This document shows positions 1 to 6,690 of a stretch of DNA of 32,972 nucleotides, one piece after another. The position numbers and the translations under genes were made by a program. Within the stretch, counting starts at the first letter, position 1, and each line of letters begins with the position of its first letter. The notes beneath the pieces are model-generated. The model was not told where the DNA came from, made no database searches, and saw only the letters and a list, made by a program, of their open reading frames with translations. Source of the stretch: an uncultured Oribacterium sp. Lineage in GTDB: Bacteria > Bacillota > Clostridia > Lachnospirales > Lachnospiraceae. The DNA is taken from contig CALAOB010000127.1 in NCBI GenBank assembly GCA_937927445.1, forward strand, positions 1 through 32,972. The letters are read 5' to 3'.

Positions 1-5
1 AATCA

Positions 6-30
6 CTGAGTTTTCTTTATGAAAACTCAG
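6..30. repeat. Perfect 10-bp hairpin at left edge
   Basis: CTGAGTTTTC (6-15) and GAAAACTCAG (21-30) form a perfect stem with a 5-nt loop. Neither side has a T tract, so it is not a clear terminator. It may close an upstream gene that lies outside the window. Confidence 0.5.
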
Positions 31-70
31 CGTTGCAGAGGGTGCTAAGGAAAATGTACCAAGTGCCGCT

Positions 71-140
71 AAGGGGACCCGGCTTGATTTCACACGGTCT
101 CTCCGTATGGCCTCCGTTGCCGCCCCTCCGGGGTCCCCTT
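71..140. repeat. 10-bp perfect inverted repeat next to the thi promoter
   Basis: AAGGGGACCC (71-80) is the exact reverse complement of GGGTCCCCTT (131-140). The enclosed 50 nt hold a smaller ACGG/CCGT hairpin (about 95-107). The right arm overlaps the first bases of the -35 box at 139. It could be an operator, or a terminator-like end of an upstream transcript; no T tract follows beyond two T's. Confidence 0.5.
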
Positions 141-167
141 GCTGAGCTTCACATCTCGTGCTATAAT
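139..167 (+). promoter_or_regulatory. Sigma-A promoter of the thi operon
   Basis: TTGCTG (139-144) and a perfect TATAAT (162-167) are separated by 17 bp. Transcription would start near 174, shortly ahead of the TPP riboswitch. Confidence 0.8.
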
Positions 168-186
168 GACGAAGTTAAATAAAAGT

Positions 187-280
187 ACAGAGGGGTGTCG
201 GTCAGAACCGGCTGAGATGGGAACTGTGCGTTTCGGACCCTGGAAACCTGATTTGGATCATGCCAACGTAGGGAGCTGCT
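187..280 (+). ncRNA. TPP riboswitch (THI element)
   Basis: The conserved THI-box blocks occur in order: AGGGGTG near 191, the pyrimidine-sensor core GCTGAGA at 211-217, ACC CTGG near 238, and the ACCTGATTTGGATCATGCC / CGTAGGG block at 246-273. It lies between a sigma-A promoter and an intrinsic terminator, directly ahead of thiE. TPP binding is therefore expected to favour the terminator and switch off thiE-thiD-thiW-thiM. Confidence 0.95.
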
Positions 281-300
281 CTTTTTGTATGCGCTTTTAA

Positions 301-326
301 GGCTGTCCGGTCGGGCAGCCTTTTTA
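301..326 (+). terminator. Riboswitch-controlled intrinsic terminator
   Basis: GGCTGTCC (301-308) pairs with GGGCAGCC (313-320) around a GGTC loop, with one G-U pair, followed by TTTTTA. It sits 20 nt after the TPP aptamer and 25 nt before the thiE start, the standard arrangement for transcriptional attenuation. Confidence 0.88.
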
Positions 327-351
327 TTTGTGATTTGAAAGAAGCACAATT

Positions 352-1092
352 ATGAACAGAGATTTACTTCGATTATATGCGATCACCGATCGGCGCTGCC
401 TGAAGACAACGGGGCAGACGAGCTCTGTGAAGTCGGAGCCGTGCGCAGAAGAGAACCCGGCAGCGGGGCGCGAGAGTGAAGCTTCTTCCCTGCGCTTCGA
501 ATTTGAAGCCGAGGCGCTGGCCGCGGCGGTGGAACAGGCGATCCTGGGCGGGGCGACCATGGTGCAGTTCCGTGAAAAGGAGCTCACCGGGGCGCGGCTC
601 GAGCAGGATGCGCGGGCGGTGCAGGCGGTCTGCCGCAAGCATGTGGTGCCGTTCATCATGAACAACGATGTGGCCCTCGCGCAGAAGCTGGATGCCGACG
701 GCGTCCATGTCGGGCAGAGCGATATGCCGGCGGCGGAAGCCCGTCGTCTTCTCGGTCCGGCGAAGATCATCGGCGTGACCGCGCGGACGGTGGCAGAGGC
801 GCAGGCGGCGGAAGCAGCCGGTGCGGATTACCTCGGTTCCGGCGCGGTGTTCGGCACGAGCACGAAGCACGATGCGAAGACGATGCCGCTCGAGACCTTC
901 CGGGCCATCACGGCGTCGGTTCAGGTTCCGGTCGTGGCGATCGGCGGGATCAGCGCGGCCAATGCAGGCGCCCTGAAATCCCATGGCGCTGCGGGACTCG
1001 CTGTCGTCAGCAGTCTCTTCGGCGCAGCGGACATCACGGAAGCGGCGCAGGAGCTCAGGGCGATCGCAGATGAGGTCGTTGCTGATCAGTGA
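352..1092 (+). CDS. thiE: Thiamine-phosphate synthase ThiE
   Basis: Joins HMP-pyrophosphate and thiazole phosphate to make thiamine monophosphate in the cytoplasm. The 246-aa product shows the family landmarks: YAITDR (9-14), the pyrophosphate-binding QFREK (72-76), DGVHVGQSD (116-124), GVTAR (141-145), GSGAVFGTSTK (162-172), VAIGGI (195-200) and a C-terminal GLAVVSS (215-221). ThiE is usually about 210 aa; the excess is an insertion of some 30 residues (about 19-53, Ser/Glu/Ala-rich) between strand 1 and helix 1. The start is the first ATG after the terminator, with a weak GAAAG ribosome site. It is the first gene of the riboswitch-controlled operon. Confidence 0.93.
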   Translation: MNRDLLRLYAITDRRCLKTTGQTSSVKSEPCAEENPAAGRESEASSLRFEFEAEALAAAVEQAILGGATMVQFREKELTGARLEQDARAVQAVCRKHVVPFIMNNDVALAQKLDADGVHVGQSDMPAAEARRLLGPAKIIGVTARTVAEAQAAEAAGADYLGSGAVFGTSTKHDAKTMPLETFRAITASVQVPVVAIGGISAANAGALKSHGAAGLAVVSSLFGAADITEAAQELRAIADEVVADQ

Positions 1093-1100
1093 CGAGGCGT

Positions 1101-1135
1101 CCGGCAGAAGAGCAGCGGTTTCGCTTTCTGTCCGG
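1101..1135 (+). repeat. Hairpin after thiE
   Basis: CCGGCAGAA (1101-1109) pairs with TTCTG-T-CCGG (1126-1135), with an inner AGCG/CGCT stem around GTTT. No T tract follows, so an RNA processing or stability element is more likely than a terminator. It lies 9 nt past the thiE stop codon. Confidence 0.5.
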
Positions 1136-1233
1136 GAGAATGTCTGATCTCTGCATTGGCGGTGGCAGACGTTCCGACGGTAATTTCTAACGGTTTGACC
1201 GCGTTATGCGTTCAAATAGATCACAGCGGCAGG

Positions 1234-1264
1234 TTGGGGGCACCACCTCAGGTCGCTATATAAA
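1234..1264 (+). promoter_or_regulatory. Possible weak promoter ahead of thiD
   Basis: TTGGGG (1234-1239), 17 bp, then TATATAAAAT (1257-1266). The -35 box is poor and lies inside a small AGGT/ACCT hairpin. thiD may depend on this promoter, on readthrough from thiE, or on both. The 195-bp gap after thiE makes an internal promoter plausible. Confidence 0.3.
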
Positions 1265-1287
1265 ATTAATGCGTGTGAAGGAGTACT

Positions 1288-2091
1288 ATGTATACAGCAT
1301 TAACAATCGCAGGAAGTGACTCCTGTGGAGGCGCCGGCATCCAGGCAGATATCAAGACAATGCTCGCAAATCACGTGTATGCGATGAGCGCGATTACGGC
1401 ATTGACTGCCCAGAATACGACCGGCGTAAAGAGTATCATGGAGTCGACGCCTGATTTCCTGAAGGATCAGCTCGATATGATTTTTACGGATATCTATCCG
1501 GATGCAGTGAAAACAGGGATGGTTTCCTCTGGCAGCCTCATCGAGGTGATCGCCGAGAGACTCACATTCTACAAAGCCAGAAACATCGTGGTGGACCCGG
1601 TGATGATCGCTACCAGCGGGGCGAAGCTGATCAGTGACGATGCAGTCGATACACTGAAGTCGAAGCTGCTGCCGCTCGCGACGGTGATCACGCCGAACAT
1701 TCCGGAGAGTGAGGTACTGTCCGGGATGACGATTCGCAGCTCCGCGGATATGGTGGAAGCGGCGAAGCGGATCCACGCAGCCTTCGGCTGTGCCGTGCTT
1801 ACGAAGGGCGGCCACAGCCTGGACGACGCGAACGATGTGCTCGTGCATGGAGAGCAGGTGACCTGGTTCCACGGCAGACGAATCGAGAATTCGAACACGC
1901 ACGGAACCGGCTGCACGCTGTCCTCGGCGATCGCGTCGAATCTGGCCAAGGGATATGATCTCGAGACATCCGTACAGTACGCGAAGAACTATATCTCCGG
2001 CGCACTGAACGCGATGCTGGATCTCGGAAAGGGCAGCGGTCCGATGGACCACGGCTTCTTGATCCAGGGCGATTATTCGGCCGCTCTCTGA
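1288..2091 (+). CDS. thiD: Hydroxymethylpyrimidine (phosphate) kinase ThiD
   Basis: Phosphorylates HMP and HMP-phosphate to HMP-pyrophosphate, the pyrimidine substrate of ThiE. The 267-aa product is full length for the ribokinase-like ThiD/PdxK family: N-terminal TIAGSDSCGGAGIQAD (6-21), VVDPVM (101-106), TPNIPE (135-140), LTKGGH (171-176), and the anion-hole/catalytic-base motif GTGCT (206-210). A GAAGGAGT ribosome site precedes the ATG. A PdxK-type pyridoxal kinase activity cannot be excluded from sequence, but the position between thiE and thiW argues for HMP kinase. Confidence 0.92.
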   Translation: MYTALTIAGSDSCGGAGIQADIKTMLANHVYAMSAITALTAQNTTGVKSIMESTPDFLKDQLDMIFTDIYPDAVKTGMVSSGSLIEVIAERLTFYKARNIVVDPVMIATSGAKLISDDAVDTLKSKLLPLATVITPNIPESEVLSGMTIRSSADMVEAAKRIHAAFGCAVLTKGGHSLDDANDVLVHGEQVTWFHGRRIENSNTHGTGCTLSSAIASNLAKGYDLETSVQYAKNYISGALNAMLDLGKGSGPMDHGFLIQGDYSAAL

Positions 2092-2257
2092 GTGGAAACA
2101 GACGCAGCCTGGCCGTGGTCTTCATGTATTCACGCTTCCTGCAACAGGGGCAGGGATACGATGGAGATGCAGGGACGGAGCTGCGCCGGATTCGATTTCG
2201 AGAGGCAGTAGAGTGAACCATCCTTCGGCGATGTTCTATTGTAGAAGGAGATTCATG

Positions 2258-2803
2258 ATGCGTAACGAAAATTCTGCTACCGCAAGCGTAGCAACCACAA
2301 GTGTAAACACGAAGAAACTGGCCCTCGCGGCTGTATTTGCCGCCATCGCGGTGGTCGGCTCCACCTTTTCCGTGCCGGTCTTCGGCTCGAAGTGTGCGCC
2401 GGTACAGCACCTCGTCAATGTGCTGTGCGCGGTATTCCTCGGCCCGGCCTACGGTGTAGCGGCGGCGTTCATCGCCAGTGTCATCCGTAACCTGATGGGC
2501 CTCGGCTCACTGCTCGCGTTCCCGGGCTCCATGTGCGGTGCCTTCCTGTCCGGCTATCTCTATAAGAAGCTTCGGAAGCTCCCGGCAGCTTATGTCGGTG
2601 AAATCTTCGGCACCGGCATCATCGGCGGCATCCTGTCCTACCCGATCGCAGCCTTCATCATGGGCAACACGAAGGCGGCAGTCTTCACCTTCGTCGTTCC
2701 GTTCCTGGTGAGCACCTGCGGCGGTACCCTGATCGCGGTGATCATCACCGTGGCACTCACGGAGACCGGCTTCCTCGAGCGTGCGAAGGAAATGCTGAAG
2801 TGA
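2258..2803 (+). CDS. thiW: ThiW, thiazole-specific ECF transporter S component
   Basis: A 181-aa integral membrane protein matching the ThiW family of energy-coupling-factor substrate-binding components, expected to import hydroxyethylthiazole with a shared EcfAAT module (not in the window). After a short Thr/Ala-rich cytoplasmic N-terminus there are about five or six hydrophobic segments, starting at KKLALAAVFAAIAVVGS. The region FGSKCAPVQHLVNVLCAVFLG and FPGSMCGAFLSGY resemble the conserved substrate-binding stretches of the family. AAGGAG at 2245-2250 gives the best spacing to the ATG at 2258; an ATG three bases upstream (2255) is also possible. The neighbour thiM uses the imported thiazole directly. 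Confidence 0.88.
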   Translation: MRNENSATASVATTSVNTKKLALAAVFAAIAVVGSTFSVPVFGSKCAPVQHLVNVLCAVFLGPAYGVAAAFIASVIRNLMGLGSLLAFPGSMCGAFLSGYLYKKLRKLPAAYVGEIFGTGIIGGILSYPIAAFIMGNTKAAVFTFVVPFLVSTCGGTLIAVIITVALTETGFLERAKEMLK

Positions 2804-2938
2804 GGAGAGTCATGACCATCCGCTGCGCGGCCCTTTCCGGGTGGTGCCGGATGGAGACATTGGCCTCGGCAGCAGTACGGCAGACGTCGGGAAGACGGGC
2901 AGGCTGCGCAGATAGACGGCAGGAGTGAGGAGCCACGA

Positions 2939-3889
2939 ATGATCGACGAAAACTTCAGAAATCAGATATATGCATGGATGGACGCGGTTCAGCGTACCGC
3001 GCCCCTCGTGCACTCGATCACGAATTATGTGACGGTCAACGACTGTGCGAATGCGCTGCTTGCGATCGGCGCGCGCCCGGTCATGTCGCATGATCCACGG
3101 GAGGCGGCGGAAATCACCCGTGGCAGCCAGGCGCTGGAGCTGAACCTCGGCGCCACCGAATACATCGACGCGATGTTCCTGAGCGGACAGGCGGCGCGGA
3201 CGAAGGGGATTCCGCGGGTCATCGATCCCGTAGGGATCTCCGGCTCGACCTTCCGGCGTGAGACGCTTCGCCGAATGATCGCGGAGCTGCAGCCGACGGC
3301 CATCCGCGGCAACTACTCGGAGATACACGCTCTGCTCGCCAATGCAGGCACCGTCACAGGTGTGGACGCGGTCGTCGATGCGGCGCACCCGGCACTTTCC
3401 GGGGATGCGCTGGCACGCAGGATGCAGGACTACCTCCGGACACTGGATTTCCCGATGATCCTCGTGGCATCCTGCCGGGAGGATATCGTCGCTTCACGAG
3501 ATGCGTTCTGCTTCGTAAAGAATGGCAGCCCGCGCATGTCACGCGTGACCGGCACCGGCTGCATGGCGACCGAGCTGCTCGCCGCCTTCCTCGCGGTGGC
3601 AGCCGGTGAAGAGGAGAAGACTCTCCAGAGGTGGACTGCTGGTGAAGAGGCGTTCCTTCAGACAGAGAATACTGATTCAGACGAGACGGCATGTGGAGTA
3701 CGGACTGCCGGTGAAGAGGCGACCTTTCGTGCGGCAGTGCTCGCCACCGCGTTCATGGGCATCGCGGGCGAAATCGCAGAGGAGAGTGCACCGCGTGGCA
3801 GCGGAAGCTACCACATCGCACTCATCGATGCACTTTCGACTATGACCGCAGAAGATATCGTGGGCAGGATTCATCTTGGAGAAGCCTGA
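2939..3889 (+). CDS. thiM: Hydroxyethylthiazole kinase ThiM
   Basis: Phosphorylates hydroxyethylthiazole so that ThiE can join it to HMP-pyrophosphate. The 316-aa product carries HSITNYVTVNDCAN (25-38), the thiazole-binding region around RPVMSHDP (46-53), RVIDPVG (93-99), IRGNYSEI (122-129) and the GTGC catalytic motif (205-208). ThiM is usually about 265-275 aa. The excess is an insertion at about 222-261 containing two copies of TAGEEA (233-238 and 256-261), encoded by near-identical 20-nt repeats 69 bp apart. Everything before and after the insert is conserved, so activity is likely kept. It is the last gene of the thi operon. Confidence 0.92.
   Translation: MIDENFRNQIYAWMDAVQRTAPLVHSITNYVTVNDCANALLAIGARPVMSHDPREAAEITRGSQALELNLGATEYIDAMFLSGQAARTKGIPRVIDPVGISGSTFRRETLRRMIAELQPTAIRGNYSEIHALLANAGTVTGVDAVVDAAHPALSGDALARRMQDYLRTLDFPMILVASCREDIVASRDAFCFVKNGSPRMSRVTGTGCMATELLAAFLAVAAGEEEKTLQRWTAGEEAFLQTENTDSDETACGVRTAGEEATFRAAVLATAFMGIAGEIAEESAPRGSGSYHIALIDALSTMTAEDIVGRIHLGEA
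3633..3721 (+). repeat. Direct repeat inside thiM
   Basis: GGACTGCTGGTGAAGAGGCG (3633-3652) recurs with one mismatch at 3702-3721. A shorter related copy (CAGCCGGTGAAGAGGA) begins near 3600. The spacing of 69 bp is 23 codons, so the frame is kept. This looks like an in-frame duplication that enlarged a surface loop of ThiM. Confidence 0.8.
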
Positions 3890-4076
3890 TCTGGCCCCGT
3901 ATGGTTTGACATTGCTTGGCTTCGAATGGGGTAAAAATGGCCTGTTGATAAAATAGACAGATTACAGATTTTGACATTGTCGATTTGTAATGCAGTTTTT
4001 GCTGCCGAAAAGATATTGTGTAAAAAATCTGCGTCGGTGTAATGTTGTTTTTATATAATCCTTGCCATAGTGAAAA

Positions 4077-4112
4077 ACCGGTAATGCTAAATCTGGCATT
4101 ACCGGTTTTTTG
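4077..4112. terminator. Strong bidirectional terminator-like hairpin
   Basis: ACCGGTAATGC (4077-4087) pairs perfectly with GCATTACCGGT (4096-4106), followed by a T tract. An A tract on the 5' side allows function on both strands. It lies 188 bp after thiM and is the first terminator downstream of that operon. Confidence 0.85.
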
Positions 4113-4191
4113 TAAATTTCCGGTAATGTAGTTTTTTGAAAATGGTGCTGTTTGTCAAAATTGGTGAAAATCAAGGGACGATAAAGAGACA

Positions 4192-4389
4192 TATAATAAG
4201 GACGTGACGGCGGCGTCTCGAGCTGGGGAGTGCATGCAATTCCGCGGGATAAGGCGAAAGGTTCGAATTGAAATATAAAATAAATTCATGCGAAAAATAA
4301 CTGTTTTCCGCCATTTATAAGCATGATTTATTTCAAAAATAACCTCAGATTAACGTAAACACAGATTCTCTGAAATCTGTGCTTTTTAT
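4192..4389 (+). ncRNA. Candidate small RNA or cstA leader
   Basis: A perfect TATAAT (4192-4197) has no good -35 box. It is followed by a GC-rich stretch from about 4204 (GACG/CGTC hairpin, a segment with a T-loop-like GGTTCGAATT at 4261-4270 and TTCG/CGAA pairing around 4263-4295), then an intrinsic terminator at 4360-4389. The transcript would be about 185 nt. I do not recognise the RNA family. It could be a free small RNA or an attenuating leader for cstA. Confidence 0.35.
4360..4389 (+). terminator. Intrinsic terminator upstream of cstA
   Basis: CACAGATT and AATCTGTG form a perfect 8-bp stem with a short loop, followed by CTTTTTATT. It lies just before a promoter-like TTGACA, so it would end any transcript that begins near 4204. 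Confidence 0.7.
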
Positions 4390-4401
4390 TACGAAAAACG
4401 A

Positions 4402-4430
4402 TTGACAAGTCCGAAACCTGGTTGTAAAAC
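4402..4430 (+). promoter_or_regulatory. Probable cstA promoter
   Basis: A perfect TTGACA (4402-4407), a 17-bp spacer and TAAAAC (4425-4430). The start would lie about 37 nt ahead of the cstA ATG. Confidence 0.6.
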
Positions 4431-4474
4431 ATGAGGAATTTCAGAAATTTTTATAACTAATGGGGGTTACTTGT

Positions 4475-6241
4475 ATGAACACACTTGTTATCGTATTGAT
4501 CGCAGCCGTATGTCTCATCGCGGCCTATACGCTTTACGGACGCTGGCTCGCCAATAAGTGGGGCATCGATCTACAGGCGAAGACACCGGCCGTCAAGTAT
4601 GAGGATGGCGAGGATTTCGTTCCGACCGACGGCTGGACCGTATTCAGCCACCAGTTTTCGTCCATCGCAGGTGCAGGTCCTGTCACCGGTGCGATTCAGG
4701 CTGCTGCGTTCGGCTGGCTTCCGGTTCTGCTCTGGATCCTGCTCGGCGGCATCTTCTTCGGTGCGGCCACCGATTTCGGTGCGCTCTATGCAAGCGTAAA
4801 GAACGAGGGCCGTTCCATGGGGCTTCTCATCGAGAAGTACATCGGTAAGACCGGTCGTCGTCTCTTCCTTCTTTTCTGCTGGCTGTTCTGCTGCATCGTC
4901 ATCGCAGCCTTCGCCGACATGGTCGCTGGTACGTTCAATGCCTACACCGTGACCGATGGCGTGACCTCACTGGCAGCCGCTGCAGATTCAAACTCCGCCG
5001 CCGGCATGGTTTCCATCATGTTCATGGTATTCGCTGTCGTATACGGTCTGATCCAGCGGAAGTGCAAGCTCACCGGCTGGAAGGAGACCGTGATGGCCAT
5101 CGTCTTCATCGTCCTCTGCTTCGCACTCGGCATGCAGTTCCCGCTTGTTGCCGGTAAGCAGACCTGGAGCTACATCACCTTCATCTACATCTTCTTTGCT
5201 GCTGTCACACCGATCTGGATCCTGAAGCAGCCGAGAGACTATATGACCACCTTCATGTTCATCGCGATGATCGCCTGTGCCGCCATCGGCCTCCTTGTCG
5301 CTCACCCGACCATGAACCTTCCGGTCTTCACTGGCTTCAATAATGCGAAGTTAGGTACCATGTTCCCGATCCTTTTCGTAACCGTTGCCTGCGGTGCGGT
5401 TTCCGGTTTCCACAGCCTGGTATCCTCCGGAACCTCTTCGAAGACTGTTTCCAATGAGAAGGATATGCTGAAGGTTGGCTATGGTGCCATGGTGCTCGAG
5501 TCCCTGCTCGCTGTCCTCGCACTCTGTGTCGCAGGTGCAGCGGCTGCAGCCGATGGTACACCAGCCGAGGGTACACCGTTCCAGATCTTCAGCCGTGGAG
5601 TTGCCGGCTTCATCTCGATGTTCGGTATCTCATCACATGTCGCCACCGTATTTATGACCATGTGCGTATCTGCACTTGCCCTGACGAGCCTCGATGCCGT
5701 CGCACGTATCGCCCGTATGAGCTTCCAGGAGCTCTTCAGCGTCGATGATATGGAGCACGCCGAGGGCTGGAGAAAGCTCTTCTGCAACATCTACTTCTCC
5801 ACGATCCTCACCCTCGTGTTCGGCTACATCCTCACGAAGGTCGGCTATGCAAACATCTGGCCGCTGTTCGGTTCCGCGAACCAGCTCCTGTCCGCACTCG
5901 TACTGATCACGCTCTGTGTCTTCCTGAAGGTGACCGGCCGCAGCAATAAGATGCTCTTCCCGCCACTCATCATCATGCTCTGCGTGACCTTCACCGCACT
6001 GGTACAGCGTCTGATCGCGATGGTCAAGGCTATCCAGACCGCGGCTGCCGTTGCCATCCCGGCCGGTGAGACCACCTGGGGTGCCGTCTTCATCGCAAAC
6101 GGACTTCAGCTGATCATCGCTGTCCTCCTTATCATCCTCGGACTCACCATCGTTGTGAACTCCGCAAAGAGCTACATCAACTGCAAGGCGGAAAACCAGG
6201 ATGCGGTAAAGAAGCAGGGCGCTGCCGTACACGCAAACTAA
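4475..6241 (+). CDS. cstA: CstA family peptide/pyruvate transporter
   Basis: A 588-aa polytopic membrane protein of the CstA carbon-starvation family, members of which import peptides or pyruvate. Visible landmarks are the N-terminal helix with YGRWLANKWGID, the conserved block DGWTVFSHQFSSIAGAGPV followed by FGWLPVLLWILLGGIFFG, VSGFHSLVSSGTSSK mid-protein, and LTSLDAVARIARM and FGSANQLLSAL later on. Some 14 or more hydrophobic segments are apparent. It is shorter than the enterobacterial form (about 700 aa), as is usual for clostridial members. The ATG at 4475 is preceded by GGGGG at the right distance; an in-frame ATG at 4460 has no ribosome site. The gene stands alone between terminators. 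Substrate cannot be told from sequence. Confidence 0.9.
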   Translation: MNTLVIVLIAAVCLIAAYTLYGRWLANKWGIDLQAKTPAVKYEDGEDFVPTDGWTVFSHQFSSIAGAGPVTGAIQAAAFGWLPVLLWILLGGIFFGAATDFGALYASVKNEGRSMGLLIEKYIGKTGRRLFLLFCWLFCCIVIAAFADMVAGTFNAYTVTDGVTSLAAAADSNSAAGMVSIMFMVFAVVYGLIQRKCKLTGWKETVMAIVFIVLCFALGMQFPLVAGKQTWSYITFIYIFFAAVTPIWILKQPRDYMTTFMFIAMIACAAIGLLVAHPTMNLPVFTGFNNAKLGTMFPILFVTVACGAVSGFHSLVSSGTSSKTVSNEKDMLKVGYGAMVLESLLAVLALCVAGAAAAADGTPAEGTPFQIFSRGVAGFISMFGISSHVATVFMTMCVSALALTSLDAVARIARMSFQELFSVDDMEHAEGWRKLFCNIYFSTILTLVFGYILTKVGYANIWPLFGSANQLLSALVLITLCVFLKVTGRSNKMLFPPLIIMLCVTFTALVQRLIAMVKAIQTAAAVAIPAGETTWGAVFIANGLQLIIAVLLIILGLTIVVNSAKSYINCKAENQDAVKKQGAAVHAN

Positions 6242-6270
6242 GTGATATTTATATCTGACGAAAGAAAAAA

Positions 6271-6293
6271 CTCGCCTTCGGGCGAGTTTTTTT
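6271..6293 (+). terminator. cstA terminator
   Basis: CTCGCC-TTCG-GGCGAG (6271-6286) with a stable tetraloop, followed by seven T's. It starts 30 nt past the cstA stop codon. Confidence 0.95.
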
Positions 6294-6350
6294 GTGCCGG
6301 AATGCATATCTGAGATTTGTTAAAAGCATGGCCCATACTGTAAGAACACA

Positions 6351-6378
6351 TTGACATTTTACGTTCTGGTGCTAAAAT
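6351..6378 (+). promoter_or_regulatory. Promoter of the feoA / GGDEF-EAL unit
   Basis: TTGACA (6351-6356), a 16-bp spacer and TAAAAT (6373-6378). The predicted start (about 6385) falls immediately before the palindrome at 6391-6406. Confidence 0.75.
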
Positions 6379-6390
6379 TACGCCGTAAAA

Positions 6391-6406
6391 GTTAGCGCAG
6401 GCTAAC
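6391..6406. promoter_or_regulatory. DtxR/IdeR-like iron box
   Basis: GTTAGC-GCAG-GCTAAC is a perfect 6+6 inverted repeat that, with its flanks, resembles the DtxR/IdeR consensus TTAGGTTAGGCTAACCTAA. It lies just after the predicted transcription start, where a bound repressor would block transcription. Its place ahead of feoA supports an iron- (or manganese-) responsive operator. Confidence 0.6.
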
Positions 6407-6438
6407 CATGAACGGACATCACTGTGGAGGGAATTTCT

Positions 6439-6654
6439 ATGCCATTAAACATCATGGATCATGGTGTGAATTATACGATACAGAAAATCCTGGGGAAGGA
6501 GAGGGCGCGACATCATCTGGAGAGCCTGGGCTTCGTCCCGGGATCCTCTGTGCAGATTCTGTCCCGCTTCAACAGCTATTTCGTGGTCTATGTAAAGGGG
6601 ACCCGCATCGGAATTGACGAGGCGTATGCGAAGATGATTATCGTCAGCTGCTGA
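6439..6654 (+). CDS. feoA: FeoA domain protein (stand-alone)
   Basis: A 71-aa SH3-like FeoA protein, which normally assists the FeoB ferrous-iron transporter on the cytoplasmic side. The family pattern is clear: an N-terminal Y-T-I-Q-K-I-L segment, RARHHLESLGFVPGSSVQIL, then the KGTRIGIDEAYAKMIIV end. The ATG at 6439 is chosen because GGAGG (6426-6430) sits 8 nt upstream; an earlier in-frame GTG at 6424 overlaps that site. No feoB follows; instead a GGDEF-EAL gene starts 36 bp downstream with no terminator between. A stand-alone FeoA may also serve a FeoB encoded elsewhere. Confidence 0.88.
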   Translation: MPLNIMDHGVNYTIQKILGKERARHHLESLGFVPGSSVQILSRFNSYFVVYVKGTRIGIDEAYAKMIIVSC

Positions 6655-6690
6655 GGCTGTACGTCGAATTCTTATAAAGGATGATTTTTA

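Larger units (their letters stand above)
3890..4474. other. Long AT-rich gene-free spacer between thiM and cstA
   Basis: 585 bp with no supportable coding region. It holds three copies of CCGGTAATG (two direct, one inverted), a strong terminator hairpin (4077-4112), a TATAAT box (4192-4197), a possible small RNA or leader ending in a second terminator (4360-4389), and a promoter for cstA (4402-4430). The base composition is visibly richer in A+T than in the flanking genes. Confidence 0.7.

Noticed and set aside
2812..2928. 38-codon open frame with a good AGGAG between thiW and thiM
   Set aside because: The product is Arg/Ala-rich without recognisable features, and the ribosome site overlaps the thiW stop codon. 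It is probably chance; conservation in relatives would reopen it.
3962..4192. 76-codon open frame on the minus strand in the thiM-cstA spacer
   Set aside because: It runs through a perfect terminator hairpin, has no family resemblance and no convincing ribosome site.
4204..4275. tRNA-like reading of the cstA upstream RNA
   Set aside because: A T-loop-like GGTTCGAATT is present, but there is no anticodon arm, no matching acceptor stem and no CCA, so it is not a tRNA or tmRNA.
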